Positions 39,301 through 51,669 of a stretch of DNA of 64,000 nucleotides are shown piece after piece. How positions within the stretch are numbered: position 1 is the stretch's first letter; each line of letters opens with the position of its first letter. The notes under the pieces were generated by a model. The model was given only the letters and a program-made list of their open reading frames with translations, was not told where the DNA came from and ran no database searches. A program made the translations under genes and the position numbers. Source of the stretch: Symsagittifera roscoffensis (taxonomy: Eukaryota > Xenacoelomorpha > Acoela > Convolutidae); NCBI RefSeq assembly GCF_963678635.1, contig NC_087069.1, positions 7,638,633 to 7,702,632 of the forward strand, written 5' to 3'.

Positions 39301-42300
39301 CAAACCCCTGTCTCGACCATTCCTTTTTGGCTGAGCTCCTTTATGTGCTCGAATTTTAAAGTCAAAACAACAGATGAGCACCTCGACCCGCTATGTATAA
39401 ATCAGAAAACATAACCAAGTTTTAGGTTTTAATCAATCAAATCTAAAGTTTATTTAGAATTTTTAATGTCCGAAAAGAAATTTTGGTAGTCTGATACAAT
39501 GATTTGGTAGGTGTGGTTTATCTGATTTGACATACAAGCAAGGAAACTGAATACGAGCCCGTTCGCGGCAAGTTTTCATGTACAAACATGGCAAATAATA
39601 GTTCCGACTTTTGAAACGAATGTAGCGGAATATTTGTGTTCGGGTGGTTTTTTGTCTTTAGACAACTTTCGACTTTTCTCTTTTCTTTTCTCATTCGGTT
39701 TTACTTGTCTCATTTGAAAGTATTTTAGTGGTAAGCTTAAATTTAAAAAAATATCTTACTTGTGGTTGTTTTTTGTAGAGTTATGGAGTTTTTAAGATTG
39801 CTATTTTGGCCAGTTTGAGACAATTAACGCGCGATATATTTGGCGCTATTATCACTTAAACGTAGATTTAATCCGTCTTAAAAATCGTTCCAGGAATTGA
39901 AAGCTAATGTGCCATTATTGATATGTTTCTAGGTGCGAAATCTATCATTTTGTACTTTATATGGCGTGTAGGGAGATGTTTTTCACAAGAAACATCAAAC
40001 TTTAAATCAATAAATTTTAGTTTCAATTTTTACAAATTTTTTGAAGTAATTATTACTGCTCCATAGACAAAAAGGTTGTCGCATATATCAAGACTTAAAC
40101 TTGATATGAGCAGTCTTGATTATTTTAATGTTGTTTCATGGGATATTATGGCTAAACGCGCAATGTTACTCAAAAAAAGAACTCTAGCTCAGCAGAAACA
40201 TTATCGACTAAGCAAAAAAAACTCCAAAAGAGAAGACAGAGAAAAAAACAAATTGAGGGCTAATGACTGAAAAATTGTTTAAAGCAGATAATCAAACGAG
40301 CAAAAAAAACCTGCTCAATCAAATGTTGATGTTTCGATCGTCTCGAGCAAATGTGGATATGCTACGAACGTGCTTAACAAAAATTTGATGTTCGACCCTC
40401 TCGACCAAATGTGGATATGTTTTGAACTTCCTCGGTTAAATTGTGATTTTTCGAACGTTTCGAGTGACTGTGGGTTTGTCTCGACCGTGCTTGACCAAGT
40501 TTTTTTGTTTAGACCACTTCGAGCAAATTTGAACAAGTTTCGACCGTGCATGACTAAAGTTTGATGCTTGGACCGTCTTGAGCAAATGTGGATACGTTTC
40601 AACAGTTCGCAAACAAACTTTGATGTTTCGGCCTTCTCGAGCAAAAGTGGAGCTGTTTCGACTGCGCTCGAGCAATTTTGGTTTTTCGATTGTCTCGTGC
40701 AATTGTGGACTAGTTTCATCCGCGCTCGATCAAAGTTCAATGTTTCGATCGGTTCGGGCAAATGTGGATTTGTTTTGACCGTGCTCAATCAAATTTTGAT
40801 GTTTCGACAGTCTCGAACAAATGTGGAGCTGTTTCGACTTCGCTCGAGCAATTTTGGTTTTTCGATTGTCTCGAGCAAATGTGGGTTAATTTGGTCCGCG
40901 CTCGACTAATGTTTAATGTTTCGATCGTCTCGAGCAAATATTGAAATGTTTTGAACTTCCTCGGTTAAATTGTGATGTTTCGAACGTCTCTAGCGACTGT
41001 GGATTTATCTCAACTGTGCTCAACTAATTTTTTTTGTTTAGACCACTCCGAGCAATTTTGAACAACATCCGACCGTGCTTGGCCAAAATTTGATGCTTGG
41101 ACCGTCCTGAGCAAATGTGGATACGTTTCGACAGTTCGCGACCAAACTTTGATTTTTAGATAGTCTCGGGAAGATGTGGATTTGTTTTGACCGCGCTAGA
41201 TCAAGTTATGATGTTTCGACAGTCTCGAACAAATGTGGAGTTGTTTCGACTGCGCTCGAGCAATTTTGGTTTTTCGATTGTCTCGAGCAAATGTGGGTTG
41301 ATTTGGTCCATGCTCGACTAATGTTTAATGTTTCGATCGTCTCGAGCAAATATTGAAATGTTTTGAACTTCCTCGGTTAAATTGTGATGTTTCGAACGTC
41401 TCTAGCGACTGTGAATTTATCTCGACCGTGCTCAACTATTTTTTTTTATTTAGACCGCTCCGAGCAATTTGGAACAAGTTTTGACCGTGCTTGACGAAAA
41501 TTTAATGCTTGGACCGTCCTGACCAAATGTGGATACGTTTCGACATTTCGCGACCAAACTTTGATTTTTAGATAGTCTCGGGAAAATGTGGATTTGTTTT
41601 GACCGTGCTCGATCAAGTTTTGATGTTTCGGGAGTCTCGAACAAATGTGGAGTTGTTTCGACTGCGCTCGAGCAATTTTGGTTTTTCGATTGTCTCGAGC
41701 AAATGTGGGTTAATTTCGTCCGCGCTTGACCCATGTTTAATGTTTCAATCGTCTCGAGCAAATATTATAATGTTTTGAATTTCTTCGGTTAAATTGTGAT
41801 GTTTCGAAAGTCTCGAGCGACTGTGGATTTATCTCGAACGTGCTCAACCAATTTTTTTAGTTTTAGTTGAGACCGCTCCGAGCAACTTTGGACAAGTTTA
41901 GACCGTGCTTGACCAAAATTTGATGCTTGGACCGTCCTGAGCAAATGTGGATACGTTTCGACAGCTCGCGACCAAATTTTGATGTTTAGATAGTCTCGGG
42001 CAAATGTGGATTTGTTTTGACCGTGCTCGATCAAGTTTTGATGTTTCGACAGTCTCGAACAAATGTGGAGTTGTTTCGACTGCGCTCGAGTTTTTTTGGT
42101 ATTTCGATTGTCTCGAGCGAATGTGGGTTAATTTCGTTCGCGCTCGACCAATTTTTATTGTTTCGAACGTCCCGAGCGACTGTGGGATTATCTCGACCGT
42201 GCTCAACCAACTTTTTTGTTTGGACCACTCTGAGCAACTTTGGACAAGTTTCGTCCGTGCTTGACTAAAATTTGATGCTTGGATCGCCTTGAGCAAATGT

Positions 42301-42334
42301 GTATACGTTTCGACAGTTCGTGACTAAATTTTGA

Positions 42335-42720
42335 TGTTTAAATACTCTCCAAATAATTTTTTCTAAGCTTCTGACAAAAGCAAATTACTGTTTTCTGATA
42401 TCCTGCTTTTTGTTGGCTCATTGTTGGCTTATAAATTCAAATAAGTCCCAAAATCATCCCAAAACCATCGTTTTTCAACAAAAATATGATGATAGTAAAA
42501 ACAACAAGAAAAAATCAACAGCTTTCTTAGTATCCATTGCCCTAACATCTAAATCGTTTCGACCGCGTTCGCGGTATGATTGAGCTTGTGCTCGACCCAA
42601 ACCCCTGTCTCGAGTAATCTTTTTTTGTTGGGCTCTTTTATGTACTCCAATTTGAAAGTCGAAACAACAAATGAGCAACTCGACCGGGTGTGTTTAAATT
42701 ATTATAACATACCCATCAAG
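42335..42720. repeat. Interrupting cassette (first of four)
   Basis: A ~340-390-bp non-satellite segment recurs at 42335-42720, 43846-44190, 45383-45727 and 48205-48590. It contains CCCAAAATCATCCCAAAACC, TTGCCCTAACATCTAA and CGCTCGCGGTATGATTGAG. Its first half also occurs upstream of the array (38225-38460) and its second half just after block 1 (39262-39420), so the cassette looks like a fused junction between adjacent array units. Confidence 0.75.
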
Positions 42721-43324
42721 TTTAGATAGTCTCGGGCAAATGTGGAGTTGTTTCGACTGCGCTCGAGCAATTTTGGTTTTTCGATTGTCTCGAGCAAATG
42801 TGGGTTAATTTCGTCCGTGCTCGACTAATGTTTAATGTTTCGATCGTCTCGAGCAAATAATGATATGTTTTGAACTTCCTCGGTTAAATTGTGATGTTTC
42901 GAACGTCTCTGGCGACTGTGGATTTATCTCGACCGTGCTCAACTAATTTTTTTGTTTAGACCGCTCCGAGCAATTTTGAACAACATTCGACCGTGCTTGG
43001 CCAAAATTTGATGCTTGGACCGTCTTGAGCAAATTTGGATACGTTTCGACAGTTCGCGACCAAACTTTGATTTTTAGATAGTCTCGGGAAAATGTGGATT
43101 TGTTTTGACCGTGCTCGATCAAGTTTTGATGTTTCGACAGTCTCGAAGAAACGTGGAGTTGTTTCGACTGCGCTCGAGCAATTTTAGTTTTTCTATTGTC
43201 TCGAGCAAATGTGGGTTAATTTGGTCCGCGCTCGACCAATTTTTATTGTTTCGATCGTCTCGAGCAAATGTTGATATGTTTTGAACTTCCTCGGTTAAAT
43301 TGTGATTTTTCGAACGTCTCGAGT

Positions 43325-46300
43325 GACTGTGGATTTATCTCGACCGTGCTCAATCAGCTTTTTTTAAAGACCGCTTCGAGCAACTTTGGACAAGTTTCGA
43401 CCGTGCTTGATCGAAATTTGATGCTTGGAGCGTCTTGAGCAAATGTGGTTACGTTTCGACAGCTCGCGACCAAATTTTGATGTTTAGATAGTCTCGGACA
43501 AATGTGGATTTGTTTTGACCTTGCTCGATCAAGTTTTGATGTTTCGACAGTCTCGAACATATGTGGAGTTGTTTCGACTGCGCTCGATTTGTTTTGGTTT
43601 TTCGATTGTCTCGAGCAAAGGTGGGTTAATTTCGTCCGCGCTCGACCAATTTTTATTGTTTCGAACGTCTCGAGCGACTGTGGGATTATCTCGACCGTGC
43701 TCAACGAATTTTTTGTTTAGACCACTCTGAGCAGCTTTGGAAAAGTTTCGACCGTGCTTGACTAAAATTTGATGCTTGGATCGGCTTGAGCAAATGTGTA
43801 TACGTTTCGACAGTTCGTGACTAAATTTTGACGTTTAGATAGTCACCAAATTTTTTTTTTATAAGTTTCTGACAAAAGCAAACTACTAAGGCTCATTATT
43901 GGCTTATAAATTCAAATAAGTCCCAAAATCATCCCAAAACCATCGTTTTTCAAAAAAATATGATGATAGTAAAAACAACAAGAAAAATCAACTGCTTTTT
44001 TAGTATCCATTGCCCTAACATCTAAATCGTTTCGACCGCGCTCGCGGTATGATTGAGCTTGTAATCGACCCAAACCCCTGTCTCGAGTAATCTTTTTTGG
44101 TTGGGCTCTTTTATGTGCTTCAATTTGAAAGTTGAAACAACAAATGAGCAACTCGACCGGATGTGTTTAAATTATTATAACATACCCATCATGTTTAGAT
44201 AGTCTCGGGCAAATGTGGATTGCGTTTGTTTTGACCGTGCTCAATCCAAATTTGATGTTTCGACAGTCTCGAACAAATGTGGAGTTGTTTCGACTGCGCT
44301 CGAGCAATTTTGATTTTTCGATTGTCTCGAGCAAATGTGGGTAAATTTCGTCCGTGCTCGACTAATGTTTAATGTTTCGATCGTCTCGAGCAAATATTGA
44401 TATGTTTTGAACTTCCTCGGTTAAATTGTGATGTTTCGAACGTCTCGAGCGACTGTGAATTTATCTCGACCGTGCTCAACCAATTTGTTTGTTTAGACCG
44501 CTTCGAACAACTTTGGACAAGTTTCGACCGTGCTTGACTAAAATTTGATGCTTGGACCGTCTTGAGCAAATGTGGATATGTTTCGACCGTTCGCGACCAC
44601 ACTGTGAGGTTTAGATAGTCTCGGGCAAATGTGGATTTGTTTTGACCGTGCTCGATCAAGTTATGATGTTTCGACAGTCTCGAACAAATGTGGAGTTGTT
44701 TCGACTACGCTCGAGCAATTTTGGTTTTTCGAATGTCTCGAGCAAATGCGGGTTAATTTCGTCCGCGCTTGATCCATGCTTAATGTTTCAATCGTCTCGA
44801 GCAAATATTATAATGTTTTGAATTTCTTCGGTTAAATTGTGATGTTTCGAAAGTCTCGAGCGACTGTGGATTTATCTCGACCGTGCTCAATCAGCTTTTT
44901 TTAAAGACCGCTTCGAGCAACTTTGGACAAGTTTCGACCGTGCTTGATCGAAATTTGATGCTTGGAGCGTCTTGAGCAAATGTGGTTACGTTTCGACAGC
45001 TCGCGACCAAATTTTGATGTTTAGATAGTCTCGGACAAATGTGGATTTGTTTTGACCTTGCTCGATCAAGTTTTGATGTTTCGACAGTCTCGAACATATG
45101 TGGAGTTGTTTCGACTGCGCTCGATTTGTTTTGGTTTTTCGATTGTCTCGAGCAAAGGTGGGTTAATTTCGTCCGCGCTCGACCAATTTTTATTGTTTCG
45201 AACGTCTCGAGCGACTGTGGGATTATCTCGACCGTGCTCAACGAATTTTTTGTTTAGACCACTCTGAGCAGCTTTGGAAAAGTTTCGACCGTGCTTGACT
45301 AAAATTTGATGCTTGGATCGGCTTGAGCAAATGTGTATACGTTTCGACAGTTCGTGACTAAATTTTGACGTTTAGATAGTCACCAAATTTTTTTTTTATA
45401 AGTTTCTGACAAAAGCAAACTACTAAGGCTCATTATTGGCTTATAAATTCAAATAAGTCCCAAAATCATCCCAAAACCATCGTTTTTCAAAAAAATATGA
45501 TGATAGTAAAAACAACAAGAAAAATCAACTGCTTTTTTAGTATCCATTGCCCTAACATCTAAATCGTTTCGACCGCGCTCGCGGTATGATTGAGCTTGTA
45601 ATCGACCCAAACCCCTGTCTCGAGTAATCTTTTTTGGTTGGGCTCTTTTATGTGCTTCAATTTGAAAGTTGAAACAACAAATGAGCAACTCGACCGGATG
45701 TGTTTAAATTATTATAACATACCCATCATGTTTAGATAGTCTCGGGCAAATGTGGATTGCGTTTGTTTTGACCGTGCTCAATCCAAATTTGATGTTTCGA
45801 CAGTCTCGAACAAATGTGGAGTTGTTTCGACTGCGCTCGAGCAATTTTGATTTTTCGATTGTCTCGAGCAAATGTGGGTAAATTTCGTCCGTGCTCGACT
45901 AATGTTTAATGTTTCGATCGTCTCGAGCAAATATTGATATGTTTTGAACTTCCTCGGTTAAATTGTGATGTTTCGAACGTCTCGAGCGACTGTGAATTTA
46001 TCTCGACCGTGCTCAACCAATTTGTTTGTTTAGACCGCTTCGAACAACTTTGGACAAGTTTCGACCGTGCTTGACTAAAATTTGATGCTTGGACCGTCTT
46101 GAGCAAATGTGGATATGTTTCGACCGTTCGCGACCACACTGTGAGGTTTAGATAGTCTCGGGCAAATGTGGATTTGTTTTGACCGTGCTCGATCAAGTTA
46201 TGATGTTTCGACAGTCTCGAACAAATGTGGAGTTGTTTCGACTACGCTCGAGCAATTTTGGTTTTTCGAATGTCTCGAGCAAATGCGGGTTAATTTCGTC

Positions 46301-46426
46301 CGCGCTTGATCCATGCTTAATGTTTCAATCGTCTCGAGCAAATATTATAATGTTTTGAATTTCTTCGGTTAAATTGTGATGTTTCGAAAGTCTCGAGCGA
46401 CTGTGGATTTATCTCGACCGTGCTCA
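43325..46426. repeat. Recent 1537-bp tandem duplication within satellite block 2
   Basis: 43325-44889 matches 44862-46426 at a constant offset of 1537 bp, with no difference noticed. The unit includes one interrupting cassette. Identity is far higher than between neighbouring higher-order repeats, so it is a late unequal exchange or an assembly duplication. Confidence 0.9.
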
Positions 46427-49400
46427 CCCAACTTTTTTGTTTAGACCGCTTCGAGCAATTTTGGACAAGTTTCGACCGTGCTTGTCTAAAATTTGATGCT
46501 TGGATCGGCTTGAGCAAATGTTTATACGTTTCGACAATTCGCGACCAAATTTTGATGTTTAGATATTCTCGGGCAAATGTGGATTTGTTTTGACCGTGCT
46601 CAATCAAGTTTTGATGTTTCGACAGTCTCGAACAAATGTGGAGTTGTTTCAACTTCGCTCGAGCATTTTTGGTTTTTCGATTGTCTCAAGCAAATTAGGG
46701 TTAATTTGGTCCGCGCTCGACTAATGCTTAATGTTTCGATCGTCTCGAGCGAATATTATTATGTTTTGAACTTTTTCGGTAAAATTGTGTTGTTTCGAAC
46801 GTCTCGAGCGACTGTGGATTTCTCTCGACCGTGCTCAACTAATTGTTTTTGTTTAGACCGCTCTGATCAATTTTGAACAACATTCGACCGTGCTTGGCCA
46901 AAATTTGATGCTTGGACCGTGTTGAGCAAATGTGGTTACGTTTCGACAGCTCGCGACCAAATTTTGATGTTTAGGTAGTCTCGGGCAAATGTGGGTTCGT
47001 TTTGACTGTGCTCGATCAAGTTTTGATGTTTCGACAGTCTCGATCAAATGTGGAGTTGTTTTGACTGCGTTCAAGCAATTTTGGTTTTTGGATTGTCTCA
47101 AGCAAATGTGGGTCAATTTTGTCCACGCTCGACCAATTTTTATTGTTTCGATCGTCTCGAGCAAATGTTGATATGTTTTGAACTTCCTCGGTTAAATTGT
47201 GATGTTTCGAACGTCTCGAGTGACTGGATTTATCTCGACCGTGCTCAACCAGCTTTTTTTAAGAGCGCTTCGAGCAGCTTTGGACAAGTTTCGACCGTGC
47301 TTGATCAAAATTTGATGCTTGGAGCGTCATGAGCAAATGTGGTTACGTTTCGACAGCTCGCGACCAAATTTTGATGTTTAGGTAGTCTCGGGCAAATGTG
47401 GATTTGTTTTGACCGTGCTCAATCAAGTTTTGATGTTTCGACAGTCTCGAACAAATGTAGAGTTGTTTCGACTGCGTTCGCGCAGTTTTGGTTTTTCGAT
47501 TGTCTCGAGCAAATGTGGCTTAATTTCGTCCGCGCTCGACCAATTTTTATTGTTTTGATCGTCTCGAAGAAATGTTGATATGTTTTGAACTTCCTCGGTT
47601 AAATTGTGATGTTTTGAACGTTTCGAGTGACTCTGGGTTTGTCTCGACCGTGCTTAACCAAGTTTTTTTTTAGACCGCTCCGAGCAACTTTGGACAAGTT
47701 TCGACCGTGCTTGACCAAAATTTGATGCTTGCACCGTCCTGAGCAAATGTGGATTACTTTTCGACAGTTCGCGACCAAACTTTGATTTTTAGATAGTCTC
47801 GGGCAAATGTGGATTTGCTTTGACCGTGCTCGATCAAGTTTTGATGTTTCGACAGTCTCAAACAAATGTGGAGTTGTTTCGACTGCGCTCGAGCAGTTTT
47901 GTTTTTTCGATTGTCTCGAGCAAATGTGGGTTAATTTCGTCCGCGCTCGACCAATTTTTATTGTTTCGATCGTCTCGAGCAAATATTGATATGTTTTGAA
48001 TTTCCTCGGTTAAATTATGATGTTTCGAACGTCTCGAGCGACTGTGGGTTTATCTTGACCGTGCTCAATTAAGTTTTTTGTTTAGACCGCTCCGAGCAAT
48101 TTTGGACAAGTTTCGACCGTGCTTGACCAAAGTTTGATGCTTGGACCGTCTTGAGCAAATGTGGATACGTTTCGACAGTTCGCGACCAAATTTTGATGTT
48201 TAGATAGTCTCCAAATAATTTTTTTCTAAGTTTCTGACGAAAGCAAACTACTGTTTTCTAATATCCTGCTTTTTGTTGGCTCATTATTGGCTTATAAATT
48301 CAAATAAGTCCCAAAATCATCCCAAAACCATCGTTTTTCAAAAAAATATGATGATAGTAAAAACAACAAGAAAAATGAACAGCTTTCTTAGGATTCATTG
48401 CCCTAACATCTAATTCGTTTCGACCGCGCTCGCGGTATGATTGAGTTTCTGCTCGACTCAAACCCCTGTCTCGAGTAATCCTTTTTGGTTGGGCTCTTTT
48501 ATGTGCTCCAATTTGAAAGTCGAAACAACAAATGAGCAACTCGACCGGGTGTGTTTAATTTAATGAAACATACCTAATTTTAAGCAATCAAATCTAAAAA
48601 TTACCTGGAAGTTTTATTATCCGAAAAGAAGTCTGGGTAACCTGATATAATGGTTCCGTAGGTGTAGTTTATCTGAATTGACATATAAGCAATGAAATTG
48701 AATACAAGCTCACTCGTGGCAATTTTTTATGTGCAAGCTTGGCAAATAAATTTTTCGACTTTTGGAACGAAAGTAGCGGAATATTCGTGTACGGGTGGTT
48801 TTTTGTCTTCAGACAACTTTCAAATTTTTAAATAGCCATTTTGACAAAAATTAATTTCCTCATCCTCATTAAGTATTTCACTCGTGAGCTTAAATTTGAA
48901 AATTTGAAAAAATACTTATAATCTTTTTTGTAGAGATATGGAGATTCGAAGATCAGCTAATTTGGTCTGTTGTTTGAGACAATTAAGGCACGATAAATTT
49001 GGCGCTATTATCACTTAAACGGAGATTTAATCCGTCTTAAAAATCGTTACAGAAATCGGAAGTTTATATGCCAGAAGCGATATGTTTCTAAGAGCGAAAT
49101 ATATCTTTTTGTACTTTATATTGCTTGTGGGGGGATATTTTTATCAACAAATATCAAAATGTAAATCAATAAATTTTCGTTTCATTTTAGTACATTGAAT
49201 TTTTTGAAGCATTTGTTGCTCCATAGACCTTGTCGTTTTTTGTGTTATTATGGCTAAACGCGCAATTTTACTCAAAAAAGGAACTCAACGCCGGTAGAAA
49301 CATTATCGACTAAGCAAAAAAAACTCCAAAAGAGAAGGCAGAGAAAAAAAAACAAATTGAAGGCTAACGACTCAAATATTCTTTTATGTAGATATTCAAA

Positions 49401-49429
49401 CGAGCGAAAAAAAAACCTGCTCGATCAAA

Positions 49430-50010
49430 TGAAGATGTGGATATGTTACGAACGTGCTTAAGAATTTTTGAATTTTTCGACCCTCTCGAGCAAATTTGCA
49501 TATGTTTTGAAGTTGCTCGGTTAAATTGTGACTTTTCAAACGTCTCGAGCGACTGTGGATTTGTCTCGATCGTGCTCGACCAAGTTTTATTGTTTAGACC
49601 GCGTCGAGCAAATTTGGACAAGTTTCGACCGTGCTTGACCAAAATTTGATAATTCTACCGTCTTGAGCAAATGTGGATACGTTTCGACAGTTCGCGAACA
49701 AACTTTGATGTTTTGGTCTTCTCGAGCAAATGTGGAGCTGTTTCGACTGCGCTCGAGCAATTTTGGTTTTTCGATTGTCTCGTGCAATTGTGGACTAGTT
49801 TCATCCGCGCTCGATCAAATTTTTATGTTTCGATCGGCTCGAGCAAATGTGAATTTGTAATGAAGGTGCTCAATCAAATTTTGATGTTTTGGCCGTAATC
49901 GGCCAAACTTTGATGTTTGGACCGTCTTGAGAAAATGTGGATTTTTTTAACACTGTTTGACCTAATTTTGATGTTTCGAAGCTCTGGAGCAATTTTGGAT
50001 ATTATGTGTA
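49430..50010. repeat. Satellite block 3
   Basis: About ten ~59-bp monomers of the same family as blocks 1 and 2, preceded by the leader at 49251-49430 and followed by a tail. Confidence 0.8.
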
Positions 50011-50385
50011 TAAATGTGTATAAATTAGTAAAACATACCTAATTTTAAGCAATCAGAGCTAAAAATTACCTGGATTTGGTACGTGTGGTTTATCTGATTT
50101 GACGTATAAACATTGAAATTGAATATTCGCGGCGAGTTTTTATGTGCAAGCATGGCAAATAATTGTTCCGACTTTTGGAACAAAAGTAGCCGAATATTTG
50201 TGTTCGGGTGATTTTTTGTCTTCAGACAACTTTCGACTTTTCTCTTTTTTTTTCCCATTCAAATTTACCTTTCTCATTCGAAAATGTTTTAGTCGTGAGC
50301 TTTCATTTAAAACGATATTTTACTTATGATCATGTTTTGTAGTTATAGAGATTTAAAGATTGCTTTTTTGGCCAGTTTGAGACTT

Positions 50386-50706
50386 TGTCATGGCCTAATC
50401 AGTCATCATCATGCCAATTTTTGTAAAAGTCGGTTATTGCGATCAAAAAATTTCGTTCTAAAAATCGGCTCTTTTTCTTCCCCCCCCCCCACCTACAATT
50501 TTTTTATATTTGAAGTTAATGTTGCCTTGTCCGATTGTCATGAAAATGCAGACTAATTAGGCCAAGACGAACATATTTGGTCCTAATAATCAACCTTGTA
50601 AAACCACTCGTTAGACCATAAAAAATCATGTTTGAGTGAGGTAGAGGGAAAAGAAAAAGAGCCTAAAAATCTGCAGGTGGACAGGAAGGGGGGAGGAAAA
50701 AGAGCC
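50386..50706. mobile_element. Old hAT MITE copy split by a younger MITE
   Basis: The left part (50386-50466: GGCCTAATCAGTCATC...AAAGTCGG) and right part (50664-50706: CTGCAGGTGGACAGG...GGAGGAAAAAGAGCC) join to resemble the copy at 52374-52574 in the same orientation. The younger element 50467-50663 lies between them. The left terminus is missing where the satellite tail begins. Confidence 0.75.
50459..50671. mobile_element. hAT MITE with perfect 8-bp target duplication, nested
   Basis: The element is 50467-50663 (197 bp), GGCTCTTTTTCTTCCCCC...GGGAAAAGAAAAAGAGCC. Flanks are TAAAAATC at 50459-50466 and 50664-50671, an exact 8-bp duplication, confirming hAT-type insertion into an older relative. 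Confidence 0.92.
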
Positions 50707-50755
50707 CATGGTTGAGTATCACAACTAGATGTGAGAGGTAATCAAAAAAATCTGA

Positions 50756-50960
50756 GGCTCTTTTTTCTTTGGCTCTTTTATCTTTTCCCACCCACCAGCG
50801 AAATTTTAGTAGTAAAATTTTGTTCACATCATCGGATTTTTACAACAATTGGTATGCAGAATAATTAGGCTATAACAAACATATTTGGTCTTCTTACTTA
50901 ACCTTGTAAAACCCCTCGTTACAACATAAAATGCCTCTTTTCCAGTTTCCCCCCTTTCAA
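50756..50960. mobile_element. Partial hAT MITE copies
   Basis: Two termini in tandem (GGCTCTTTTTTC at 50756 and GGCTCTTTTATCTTTTCCCA at 50771) are followed by an interior matching the copy at 1349 (ACCAGCG, then ACTTAACCTTGTAAAACCCC and CTCGTTACAACATAAAAT). The right terminus is absent. Confidence 0.7.
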
Positions 50961-51210
50961 ATTCAATTTTGAAAAGCTTATTTAATGTTATTATAATGCA
51001 ATGAAATTTGGCGTGGTGAACAAATCGACAACTGTGAACAGATTTGCACTTTTCCCCACCTGCAAATCTGGGGTGGGGTGGGGTGGGGGTAGGAAAATAA
51101 GACAAATTTGTATGCCTTTTTATAGAAAAGACAGACAACGTGAACAAAAAAGAGCAGTTGGGGGGGGGGGGGGGGGGGGATAAATACGGAATAAATTCCG
51201 TATGCCATGA

Positions 51211-51307
51211 CATGGACCAAATATGTCATGAAGACCAAATTATGTCATGGCATACGGAATAAATAGGCCATGACATAATTTGGTCTTCATGACATATTTG
51301 GTCCATG
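51211..51307. repeat. 41-bp perfect inverted repeat with a 15-bp loop
   Basis: 51211-51251 and 51267-51307 are exact reverse complements (arms built of CATGGACCAAATATGTC and CCAAATTATGTCATGGC). An overlapping alternative hairpin pairs 51197-51213 with the TATGTCATGGCATACGGA segment at 51241-51258. It lies in MITE-derived sequence and about 360 bp upstream of the protease start codon. Confidence 0.9.
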
Positions 51308-51400
51308 ACATATTTGGTTTTCATACTCAACCTTGTAAAAGCACTCGCTACATCATGAAATCGATGCTTATCTGAACTGGGGGGAAGAGGAAAAAGAGTC
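51262..51400. mobile_element. Right half of a hAT MITE
   Basis: TAGGCCATGACATAATTTGG...ACTCAACCTTGTAAAAGCACTCG...GGGGGGAAGAGGAAAAAGAGTC follows the family order. The left half is replaced by the inverted repeat. A second terminus-like word, GGGGAAAAAGAGC, follows at about 51424. Confidence 0.65.
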
Positions 51401-51669
51401 TCAGAAAACTCAAAAAAGTAGGCGGGGAAAAAGAGCAAGTAATTAACTTTTAGTGCGTTCAAAATTTGGGTTACGAGTCAAAAGGAAAAGAGCCCAGAAG
51501 GCGCCTAATTCAAGAAATTGAATGCGTTTTTCAGTAAATCGGTTTAAAATTCGACTTAAGAACCCGCCAATCGATAACTTTTTGTGACTTCTATTGTGAG
51601 GATGATTTTTCCCATTTTTTGTTTTTATTGTGACATAAGCACTTGCATTGATTATACTTATCTGCGGCA

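Larger units (their letters stand above)
40330..48215. repeat. Satellite block 2 with a ~411-bp higher-order repeat
   Basis: Monomers of ~59 bp fall into seven classes in fixed order, so each class recurs every ~411 bp (7 x 59 = 413). For example, the class containing TTGAACTTCCTCGGTTAAAT starts at 40951, 41363, 41775 and again at 46766, 47178, 47585, 47996. Occasional monomer loss is seen (between 41898 and 42250). Because 59 is not a multiple of 3, frames shift at every monomer, so the many 60-157-codon open frames here are artefacts. Three non-satellite cassettes interrupt the block and a fourth ends it. Confidence 0.88.
38220..50390. repeat. Composite tandem array: leader - satellite - tail, three units
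   Basis: Three units share the same order. Each has a leader (GCTAAACGCGCAAT... or equivalent, ending AAACGAGCGAAAAAA; about 38480-38640, 40150-40330, 49251-49430), then a satellite block, then a tail that starts near TACCTAATTTTAAGCAATCA and contains GGTTTATCTGATTTGACATA and TTCGGGTGGTTTTTTGTCTT (about 39420-40080, 48590-49240, 50030-50390). Satellite block length differs greatly among units (about 0.65, 7.9 and 0.6 kb). The third tail is cut by a MITE at about 50386. No coding function is seen. Confidence 0.8.

Noticed and set aside
40315-40788. 157-codon minus-strand frame and similar ones through the satellite
   Set aside because: They change frame with each monomer and contain only satellite words; the same pseudo-peptides recur wherever monomer phase allows.
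38220-50390. CRISPR-like or coding repeat array
   Set aside because: Monomers are contiguous with no unique spacers, the 59-bp unit shifts frame each time, and the genome is eukaryotic.
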